NCBI RefSeq assembly: GCF_004402785.1
Contig: NZ_SOFP01000005.1
Location: forward strand, 1-64,000
Direction: 5' to 3'
DNA from: Cryobacterium algoritolerans
GTDB taxonomy: Bacteria > Actinomycetota > Actinomycetes > Actinomycetales > Microbacteriaceae
Length of the DNA: 64,000 nucleotides
The notes beneath the pieces were generated by a model. The model did no database searches, was not told the origin of the DNA, and saw only the letters and a program-made list of their open reading frames with translations. The position numbers and the translations under genes were made by a program. Each line of letters begins with the position of its first letter. Positions within the stretch are counted from its first letter, which is position 1. Below are positions 8,414 to 15,342 of this stretch, one piece after another.

Positions 8414-10099
8414 TCAGAGGCCCAGTTGCTCGAGGATCGGCAGTTCGGCGCGCACGCGGGTGCGCGCTTCGCCTGCGTTCCGGGCGGAGAGAGCCAGCTC
8501 GGCCAGGCGCTTCGCTTCGTCGAGGGTGACGCTCTTGAGCACCGCGCCGACGGCGGAGAGCGAACGGGCGGTCATCGAGAGGGACGCGACGCCGAGGCCG
8601 ACGAGCACCACGGCGAGCACCGGGTCGGCCGCGGCTTCGCCGCAGACGCCGACGGGCTTGTTCTTGCCCTGCGCGATGGAACCGGCGACGGTCAGTTTGA
8701 TCAGGTGAAGCACGGCCGGCTGCCAGGGCGAGTTCAGTGCGGCAAGAGTGCCGAGCTGGCGGTCGGCGGCCATCGTGTACTGGGTGAGGTCGTTCGTGCC
8801 GAGGCTGACGAAGTCGACCTCGCCGAGGATCCGGTCGGCGAGCAGTGCCGCGGAGGGCACCTCCACCATCACCCCGGGGATCTTGAGTCCGGCGACCCGG
8901 CACATCGCCGCGAAGTCGGCGGCCTCGTCGACGGTCGCGATCATCGGCGCCATCACCCACACCTCGGCGGGGGAGTCGGCTGCCGCGGTGGCGATCGCGG
9001 TGAGCTGGCGCTTGAGCACGCCGGGGGTGGTCAGATCAGTCCGGAAGCCACGCACGCCCAGGGACGGGTTGGGTTCGGTGCTGTCGGTCAGGAACGGGAG
9101 GGGCTTGTCGGCGCCGGCGTCCAGGGTGCGCACGACGACCTTCTTGCCCGGGAACGCGTCGAACACGCCTCGGTAGGCGACAACCTGCTCGTCGATCGTC
9201 GGTTCGGTGTCGCGCTCGAGGAAGCAGAACTCGGTGCGGAGCAGGCCGACGCCCTGGGCGCCGAGTTCGGCGGCCTTGACCGCGTCCACCGCGCCGCCCA
9301 CATTGGCAAGCAGGGGCACGAGGTGACCGTCGGCGGTGCTGCCGGTGCCGCCAAACACGGCGAGGGTCTCCGCGGCGAGCAACCAGGCCGCGACCTGCGC
9401 CTGCTCGTCGGTGCCGGGGTCGACGCTGACGGTGCCGGCGGCCCCGTCGACATAGACCTCGGTGCCGTCGACGAGCTCGTCGACGCCGGGGGCGGCCACC
9501 ACGGCCGGCAGGCCGAGGGCGCGGGCGATGATGGCGGTGTGCGACTGCGGACCACCGCCGGAGGTGACCAGGGCCAGGACCTTCGCCGGGTCGAGGGTGG
9601 CGGTGTCGGCGGGGGCGAGGTCCTCGGCGACAAGGATGAACGGTTCGGTGGACTGCGGAATGCCGGGCGCGGGCACCCCGCGGAGCTCGGCCACGATGCG
9701 CGCACGAACGTCGAGGACATCCGTGGCCCGGTCGGCCATGTAGCCGCCGAGGTTGTGCAGCATCTCGGCGACGGAGGCGCCGGACTCCCAGATGGCCCGT
9801 TCCGCCGAGGTACCGGTCGCGATGAGTTTAATTGCTGCCTTGATCAGCATCGGGTCCGCCGCCATCAGCGCCGTGGCCTCGAGGACTGCCTTGCTGGCTC
9901 CCGTTGCAGCGGCGGCGCGACCCTGGAGTTCGGCCTGCACGACCTTCGAGGCCGCGCGCAGGCCGGCCGTGGCCTCGTCCACTGTCGCTGACGACGCCAG
10001 CCGTTCACCTAATGGGGGTTCGCTGACCGGTTTCGGCATCTGTCGGACGGATCCGATGATCCGTCCTGGGCTGACGCCAACTCCAGAGTAATTCTGCAC
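8414..10099 (-). CDS. ptsI: PTS enzyme I (phosphoenolpyruvate-protein phosphotransferase)
   Basis: This 561-residue cytoplasmic enzyme transfers phosphate from PEP to HPr. The active histidine is H187 in GGGPQSHTAIIARA. The PEP-binding half shows GLLRTEFCFLER, SLGTNDLTQYTMA and the near-terminal catalytic motif VCGEAAADP. The start is a GTG at 10097-10099, with GAGG seven bases upstream. It follows fruA after 93 bases that contain a strong hairpin, so it may be partly uncoupled from the fru genes and serve all PTS sugars. The N-terminal HPr-binding domain (about residues 1-180) looks shorter and more divergent than in enteric EI, as is common in actinobacteria. Confidence 0.95.
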   Translation of the reverse strand: MQNYSGVGVSPGRIIGSVRQMPKPVSEPPLGERLASSATVDEATAGLRAASKVVQAELQGRAAAATGASKAVLEATALMAADPMLIKAAIKLIATGTSAERAIWESGASVAEMLHNLGGYMADRATDVLDVRARIVAELRGVPAPGIPQSTEPFILVAEDLAPADTATLDPAKVLALVTSGGGPQSHTAIIARALGLPAVVAAPGVDELVDGTEVYVDGAAGTVSVDPGTDEQAQVAAWLLAAETLAVFGGTGSTADGHLVPLLANVGGAVDAVKAAELGAQGVGLLRTEFCFLERDTEPTIDEQVVAYRGVFDAFPGKKVVVRTLDAGADKPLPFLTDSTEPNPSLGVRGFRTDLTTPGVLKRQLTAIATAAADSPAEVWVMAPMIATVDEAADFAAMCRVAGLKIPGVMVEVPSAALLADRILGEVDFVSLGTNDLTQYTMAADRQLGTLAALNSPWQPAVLHLIKLTVAGSIAQGKNKPVGVCGEAAADPVLAVVLVGLGVASLSMTARSLSAVGAVLKSVTLDEAKRLAELALSARNAGEARTRVRAELPILEQLGL

Positions 10100-10153
10100 G
10101 GGATAACCTCATTTTCTTGCGCAGCGATCTGCCCGCGCTATTTCATGCTACGC

Positions 10154-10186
10154 GTCGGCCGCCATGCGTGTGACACGGCGGCCGAC
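10154..10186 (-). other. Intercistronic hairpin between fruA and ptsI
   Basis: GTCGGCCGCC (10154-10163) pairs perfectly with GGCGGCCGAC (10177-10186), loop 13 bases, starting 6 bases after the fruA stop. No T tract follows on the minus strand. It could act as a partial terminator or an mRNA-processing/stability element that sets the ratio of fructose-specific to general PTS proteins. Confidence 0.55.
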
Positions 10187-10192
10187 CCTTGA

Positions 10193-12202
10193 TCAGGCGT
10201 TGACGAGTGCGGGGGTTTCCGCGTCGACGCTGGACTTCCTGACTGCATAGCGCTTGAGCACGATCACGACGAGCGCCGCGACGACGGTGCCGATCGCGAT
10301 CGCGAGGGCCCACAGCGGGAAACTGTCGATGGCGAAGAAGACGAAGATGCCACCGTGCGGCGCCTTCGACGTCACTCCCCAGGCCATTGACAGGGCACCG
10401 GTGACGCCGGCGCCGATCATGCTGGCCGGGATGACCCGGAACACGTCGGCCGCGGCGAACGGGATGGCACCTTCGGAGATGAAGGATGCTCCGAGCAGCC
10501 AGGCCGCCTTGCCGTTCTCACGTTCGACCAGGCTGAACAGTCTCTTGTCGACCACCGTGGCCAGGGCCATCGCGAGCGGCGGGACCATGCCGGCGGCCAT
10601 GACGGCGGCCATGATCTGCCACGGAGCCTGGTTGGCGATGGTTGCGGTGCCGAGTCCCGCGACGGCGAAGGCGTAGGCAACCTTGTTGACCGGGCCGCCG
10701 AGGTCGAAGCCCATCATCAGGCCGAGGATGAGGCCGAGGATGATCGCCGCGACGCCGCTCATGCCCGTGAGCCACGTGTTGAGCACCGATGTGAGCCACG
10801 CGATCGGTCCGCCGAGCACCAGGAACATCAGGCCGGAGGCGACGATCGAGGCCACCAGCGGGATGATGACAACGGGCATCAGGCTGCGGAGCCAGCGTGG
10901 AACGTTGAGCCTGCCGAAGCTCGCGGCAGCGACACCGGCGAGGAGGCCGCCGGCGATGCCGCCGAGGAAGCCCGCACCCATGAAGCCCGCGACGGCACCG
11001 GCGACGAAGCCGGGGGCGATCCCGGGACGGTCGGCGATCGCATACGCGATGTAGCCGCCGAGCGCGGGGACCAGGAAGCCCATTGACAGGGCGCCGATCT
11101 TGAAGAAGACGGCGCCGAGGTAGATCAGCAGGCCACCCTCCGGGAGATTGAACAGGCTGTTCTGCAGCACGACGACGTCGGCGACCTTGGTGATCTCGTA
11201 GCCGCCGAGCAGGAAGCCGAGGGCGATGAGGAGACCTCCACCGGCGACGAACGGGATCATGTAGCTGACACCGGTGAGCAGGGCACGTTTGACCTTCTGG
11301 CCGAAGTGCTCGTTCTTGGTGTCGGTCTCGACGACGCCGACATTGCCTCCCACGCGACGCGAGTTCGGGTTCTTGGCCGCGGCCAGCGCATCCTGGATGA
11401 GTTTGGCCGGTTCGTCGATGCCCCGCTTGACGGGAGCCTGGATGACCGGTTTGCCGGCGAAGCGCTCGCGTCCGCGCACGTCGACGTCAACGGCGAAGAT
11501 GACGGCGTCCGCGGCGGCGATGACGGCCGGGTCGAGCATGGTCAGGCCGGCGGAGCCCTGGGTTTCGACCTGGAGGTCGACGCCGGCGGCCTTGGCCGCC
11601 GCGACAAGGGAATCGGCAGCCATATAGGTGTGCGCGATTCCGGTGGGGCAGGCGGTGACGGCGACGATGCGCTTGACCGCGGTCGAGGTGGAGGTGGACC
11701 TGGTACCGGCGTTGGCGTTCTCCGCCGCATCCGCACCCGTACCGACGGTGACCGGGGTGATGACGTTGCTGACGAGTTCGACGATGTCGACCGGCGACTT
11801 CGCGTCGCGCAGGGCGGCGGTGAAGTCGCTCTTCAACAGGGAACGGGCGAGCTTGGCCAGGATCTTAAGGTGTTCCTGGTCGGCCCCCTCCGGTGCGGCG
11901 ATCAGGAAGACGAGGTCGGCGGGGCCGTCCTTGGCTCCAAAATCGACGGGCGAGGTCAACCGGGCCAACGCCAGCGTCGGCTCGGTGACCGCGGAGGAAC
12001 GGCAATGCGGGATGGCGAGGCCGCCCGGGATACCGGTGGCCGTCTTCGCCTCGCGGGCGAGGGCATCCGCATAGAGGCCCTCGATCTCGGTGGCCCGGCC
12101 GGCGCCGACGATCAGCTCGGCAAGATGCCGGATTACGCTCGAAGGAGCGGCTCCGAGATTTTTATCCAGAGCAACAAGCTCCGGCGTGATCAGTGCACTC
12201 AC
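10193..12202 (-). CDS. fruA: PTS fructose transporter subunit IIABC
   Basis: This 669-residue permease imports fructose and delivers it as fructose 1-phosphate. EIIA occupies residues 1-150, with the phosphohistidine H66 in GLAIPHCRSS. EIIB lies around residues 175-285, with the phosphocysteine C185 in AVTACPTGIAHTYMAAD. EIIC is the membrane domain from about residue 305 to 655. The three domains in A-B-C order in one chain are normal for actinobacterial FruA. The GTG start overlaps the fruK stop (GTGA, 12199-12202), so the two are translationally coupled. Expression is expected to rise with fructose through FruR. Confidence 0.96.
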   Translation of the reverse strand: MSALITPELVALDKNLGAAPSSVIRHLAELIVGAGRATEIEGLYADALAREAKTATGIPGGLAIPHCRSSAVTEPTLALARLTSPVDFGAKDGPADLVFLIAAPEGADQEHLKILAKLARSLLKSDFTAALRDAKSPVDIVELVSNVITPVTVGTGADAAENANAGTRSTSTSTAVKRIVAVTACPTGIAHTYMAADSLVAAAKAAGVDLQVETQGSAGLTMLDPAVIAAADAVIFAVDVDVRGRERFAGKPVIQAPVKRGIDEPAKLIQDALAAAKNPNSRRVGGNVGVVETDTKNEHFGQKVKRALLTGVSYMIPFVAGGGLLIALGFLLGGYEITKVADVVVLQNSLFNLPEGGLLIYLGAVFFKIGALSMGFLVPALGGYIAYAIADRPGIAPGFVAGAVAGFMGAGFLGGIAGGLLAGVAAASFGRLNVPRWLRSLMPVVIIPLVASIVASGLMFLVLGGPIAWLTSVLNTWLTGMSGVAAIILGLILGLMMGFDLGGPVNKVAYAFAVAGLGTATIANQAPWQIMAAVMAAGMVPPLAMALATVVDKRLFSLVERENGKAAWLLGASFISEGAIPFAAADVFRVIPASMIGAGVTGALSMAWGVTSKAPHGGIFVFFAIDSFPLWALAIAIGTVVAALVVIVLKRYAVRKSSVDAETPALVNA

Positions 12203-13170
12203 TGGACATCCTCCTTTGGATGGGTAACAAGCGTCGTCACGGTGACGTCGCCCGGTCTGGTTTGGTTCACTGCCGGCACGGTCGAGCCCGGCAAGGACGC
12301 GGCGGCCGCCCCATGGGCGGCGGCCTGACGAAGGGAGTCGGGTGCGGACGCCCCGGCAATGGTGCTGAGCAGGAATCCGGCCAGCGAGGAGTCGCCGGCA
12401 CCGACGGTGCTGGTGGCGATCATCGGCGGTGTCCGGGCGAGCCAGGCGCCGGCATCGGTCACCAGCACGGCGCCCTGGGCGCCGAGGGTGGCCAGCACGG
12501 CGCCGACCCCGGCGGCGACGAGGCGTTCAGAGGCCCTGGCGACCAGGGCCGGGTCTGCCTCGAGCGCGTCGGCGTCGGGGATGCCGGTGAGTTCGGCCAG
12601 TTCCTCGCCGTTGGGCTTGATCAGGTCGGGGCCCGCGGTCACGGCGGCGGCAAGCGGTGCGCCCGACGAATCGACGGCGACCTTCGGGGCGGCGGCGCCA
12701 TATCGGGCCCGCAGCCGGCGGGTGATGTCGGCGTAGAAGTCCACCGGTACCCCCGGGGGCAGGGATCCGGCCAGCACGAGCCAGTCGGCACCGTCGGCCT
12801 GCTCCAGCACAAGCTCGATCAGCGCGTGCTGCTGTTCGGTGCTGAGCACCGGTCCGGGCACGTTGACCTTGGTCGTGGTGCCATCGGGTTCCGTGATCGC
12901 GACGTTGCTCCGAATCGCCGCGCCGATCGGCATGCCCAGGTGGGGTATTCGGGCCGTGCGCAGCCCCTGCAGCACAGGGTCCGACTCGTCGCCGGGCAGG
13001 ATGGCGAGACTCGGCAGGCCGGACGCCTCGAGGGCGCGGCAGATGTTGACGCCCTTACCGCCCGGTTCCTCGTGTGAGGAGACGGCCCGCTGCACCTCGC
13101 CGCGGGCGAGCGGCCCGCTCAGCGCGATCGTGCGGTCCAGGCTCGGATTGGGGGTCAACGTGATGATCAC
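12199..13170 (-). CDS. fruK: 1-phosphofructokinase
   Basis: This 323-residue PfkB/ribokinase-family sugar kinase converts fructose 1-phosphate to fructose 1,6-bisphosphate. The N-terminal motif MIITLTPNPSLDRTI and EPGGKGVNICRALE are typical of 1-phosphofructokinases. The C-terminal ATP-site/catalytic motif is VGAGDSSLAGFL, with the base Asp in GAGD. Its GTG start overlaps the fruR stop and its stop overlaps the fruA start, each by four bases. This makes fruR-fruK-fruA one tightly coupled unit. Confidence 0.95.
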   Translation of the reverse strand: MIITLTPNPSLDRTIALSGPLARGEVQRAVSSHEEPGGKGVNICRALEASGLPSLAILPGDESDPVLQGLRTARIPHLGMPIGAAIRSNVAITEPDGTTTKVNVPGPVLSTEQQHALIELVLEQADGADWLVLAGSLPPGVPVDFYADITRRLRARYGAAAPKVAVDSSGAPLAAAVTAGPDLIKPNGEELAELTGIPDADALEADPALVARASERLVAAGVGAVLATLGAQGAVLVTDAGAWLARTPPMIATSTVGAGDSSLAGFLLSTIAGASAPDSLRQAAAHGAAAASLPGSTVPAVNQTRPGDVTVTTLVTHPKEDVQ

Positions 13171-13955
13171 GCGATCACAACCTCAACGTCGGCCGCAGCG
13201 AGGGCCGCGGCAAGTTCCAGTGATGGTGGGGCGTCCGTGATCAGCACGTCGATTTCGCCGAGGGCCGCGAAGCGGAGCAGGGTTTCCTTGTCGAGCTTGG
13301 AGGAATCGGCCAAGGCGACGACGCGCCGGGCCGAACGGACGATGGCTGTCTTCACGGCTGACTCGACCGCATCCGGTGTGCTGAAACCGAACTCGGCGTG
13401 CACTCCGTTCGCGCCGACGAAGCCGATGTCGGGGCGCAGGGCGTCGAGCTGGGCGATGGTGCTCGGCCCGACGACGGCCCGGGTGAGACCGCGCACGCGA
13501 CCGCCGAGGATGTACAACTGGATGTCCTCGTTGCCGGCCAGCTTCGTGGCGATCGGGACGGCGTTGGTGATGACGAGGAGCTCGTCTCCCTGGTCGGCCG
13601 GGGCCCAGTCGACGAGGAGGTCGGCGAGGAGTTCCGTGGTCGTCCCGGCGTCGAGCAGGATCGAGCCGGTCTGGCTGGCGGGGATCAGGGTGAAGGCGGC
13701 GGCGGCGATCCTTACCTTCTGATCGTGGTGCTGGGTCTGCCGTTCCTCGAGGCTCAGCTCTGACATGCTCAGCCGGTCCAGGGCCACCGCGCCGCCGTGT
13801 ACCCGGCGCAACTGGCGCGCGCCTTCGAGGGTGTCCAGGTCCCGCCGCACGGTCTCCGGGGTGATGTCGAAACGGGTCGCGAGTTCGCTGACCGTGACCC
13901 GACTCGAACTGGAGACCAGATTGATGATCAGGGCCTGACGCTCTTCCGCGAACAT
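13167..13955 (-). CDS. fruR: DeoR-family transcriptional regulator of fructose genes
   Basis: This 262-residue regulator has an N-terminal DeoR helix-turn-helix (residues 1-55: FAEERQALIINLVSS, then VTVSELATRFDITPETVRRD) and a C-terminal sugar-phosphate sensing domain. That domain includes ILLDAGTTTELLADLL and VVALADSSKLDKE. The ATG at 13955 was chosen over a longer frame starting at 13988 because GGAGG lies five bases upstream and family members start at this point. As first gene of the fru operon it is probably autoregulated. The likely ligand is fructose 1-phosphate, by analogy with other DeoR-type FruR proteins. Confidence 0.93.
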   Translation of the reverse strand: MFAEERQALIINLVSSSSRVTVSELATRFDITPETVRRDLDTLEGARQLRRVHGGAVALDRLSMSELSLEERQTQHHDQKVRIAAAAFTLIPASQTGSILLDAGTTTELLADLLVDWAPADQGDELLVITNAVPIATKLAGNEDIQLYILGGRVRGLTRAVVGPSTIAQLDALRPDIGFVGANGVHAEFGFSTPDAVESAVKTAIVRSARRVVALADSSKLDKETLLRFAALGEIDVLITDAPPSLELAAALAAADVEVVIA

Positions 13956-14005
13956 GAGACCTCCGGGGCGTTGAGTGACCGTGGCCACTGGTATGAATAA
14001 TATTC

Positions 14006-14035
14006 ACGCTACCTGTGTTTGGTTTTGTTTGTCAA
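14006..14035 (-). promoter_or_regulatory. fru operon promoter
   Basis: On the minus strand a consensus -35 TTGACA (14035-14030) is followed after 18 bases by TAGCGT (14011-14006), a good TANNNT -10. The predicted start near 13999 gives a leader of about 44 bases before the fruR GGAGG and ATG. Confidence 0.65.
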
Positions 14036-14053
14036 GACAAACACAGACAAACA
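14014..14053. promoter_or_regulatory. Probable FruR operator cluster
   Basis: TGTTTGTC (14026-14033) and GACAAACA (14036-14043) form a perfect palindrome with a 2-base spacer that covers the -35 box. A second GACAAACA lies at 14046-14053, exactly 10 bases along, so on the same helix face. TGTGTTTG (14014-14021) is the reverse complement of 14038-14045. A separate 11-base palindrome (13995-14005) lies near the start site. Binding by FruR is inferred from position. Confidence 0.6.
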
Positions 14054-14154
14054 AAGAATAGATCTGGATGGCGGAGGAGCGATTTCACCGTCGTCGGCGG
14101 CCGCGAGGGCGATTCCCCGGAGGGATGTCTGCGGTCGCACGTAGCGTGGGGACC

Positions 14155-15342
14155 ATGAAGATCCTGCACACCTCGGACTGGCATATCGGGCGCACCTTCC
14201 ACACGCATTCCACCCTGGCGCACCTGGGCGCGGTGTTCGCGGCGCTGGTCGAGGTGGTGCGGGACCGGCAGGTGGATGTCGTCGTCGTCGCCGGTGACGT
14301 CTTCGACTCCGCGATGCCGTCGGCCGACAGCTACTCGCTCCTGGCCAGGGTGTTGCGAGAGCTCAGGGCGGCCGGCGCCGTGGTCGTGATGACCAGCGGC
14401 AATCACGACTCGGCCACGCGCCTCGGCTTCCAGTCGGAGTGGGCCGGCCTGGCCGGCATTCACGTCATCACCAGGCCCGACCAGTTCCTCGAACCCGTCA
14501 CCATCGGCGACGCGAACGGCCCCGTGCACTTCTATGGCATTCCCTACCTGGAACCGGCGATGATCCGGCACCTGTTCCCTGGGGAGACGCTGCGAAACCA
14601 TGAGCAGGTGCTCACCTTCGCGATGCGCCGGATCCGCGAGGACCTCGCCTTGCGCGGCGGACGCTCTGTGGTGCTGGCGCACTGCTTCGCGGCCGGGGTG
14701 ACGCCGGCTGCCGAAGCGACCGAGGTCGAGCGGGACATCACCGCCGGAGGCCTCGACCTGGTGCCGGTCGCTGTCTTCGGCCCGGCCGACGACCCGCAGA
14801 GCGACGGGCCCGACTATGTCGCGCTCGGTCACATCCACGGCCGGGCCACGCTCACGGACCGGGTGCGCTACTCCGGGGCGCCCCTGCACTACTCCTTCTC
14901 TGAGGCAGGCAAGCCCCGCGGTGCCTGGCTCGTCGACCTCCGTGCCGACCGAGCTGCCGAGGTCCAATGGGTCGGGCTCCCCGTTCCCCGCAGGCTCTCC
15001 GTGCTCACCGGTGAGATCGAGGAGGTACTCACGGCCGACGAGTTCTCACGGTTCGAGTCCGACTGGGTGTCGGCCGTGATCACCGACCAGGTGCGTCCCC
15101 TCGACGGAATGCGCCGCCTGCAGAAACGGTTCCCACACTGCGTCACCGTCGAACACCGGCCTTCGGTCACCGTTGAAACGGATGCCGCCAGCTACGGCGA
15201 GCGTCTGCACCAGCAGAACGACCATGAGATTGTTGCCGGGTTCCTCGAGTTCGTGCGCAACGGGGTCGGCCAGACCGAGTTCGAACGCGACCTGGTCGCC
15301 GAATTGCTTGCGGCCAACACTCTGGGGGAGATCACGGCATGA
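14155..15342 (+). CDS. sbcD: Exonuclease SbcCD, nuclease subunit SbcD
   Basis: This 395-residue Mre11-type phosphoesterase processes DNA hairpins and double-strand ends together with SbcC. The metal-binding motifs are all present: TSDWHIG at the start, AGDVFD near residue 45, SGNHDSATR near 85, LAHCFAAG near 180 and GHIHG near 225. The ATG at 14155 puts the first motif (MKILHTSDWHIG) at the very N-terminus, as in the family. An in-frame upstream start at 14068 would add 29 unlikely residues. Its stop overlaps the sbcC start (ATGA, 15339-15342). Confidence 0.95.
   Translation: MKILHTSDWHIGRTFHTHSTLAHLGAVFAALVEVVRDRQVDVVVVAGDVFDSAMPSADSYSLLARVLRELRAAGAVVVMTSGNHDSATRLGFQSEWAGLAGIHVITRPDQFLEPVTIGDANGPVHFYGIPYLEPAMIRHLFPGETLRNHEQVLTFAMRRIREDLALRGGRSVVLAHCFAAGVTPAAEATEVERDITAGGLDLVPVAVFGPADDPQSDGPDYVALGHIHGRATLTDRVRYSGAPLHYSFSEAGKPRGAWLVDLRADRAAEVQWVGLPVPRRLSVLTGEIEEVLTADEFSRFESDWVSAVITDQVRPLDGMRRLQKRFPHCVTVEHRPSVTVETDAASYGERLHQQNDHEIVAGFLEFVRNGVGQTEFERDLVAELLAANTLGEITA

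Noticed and set aside
8045-9991. 648-codon open frame on the plus strand across ptsH and ptsI
   Set aside because: It is Gly/Arg/Ala-rich antisense sequence over two textbook PTS genes with intact catalytic motifs.
10254-10676. Hydrophilic 140-codon frame opposite the fruA membrane domain
   Set aside because: It is the antisense of fruA with Thr/Ala/Met bias, and there is no independent support.
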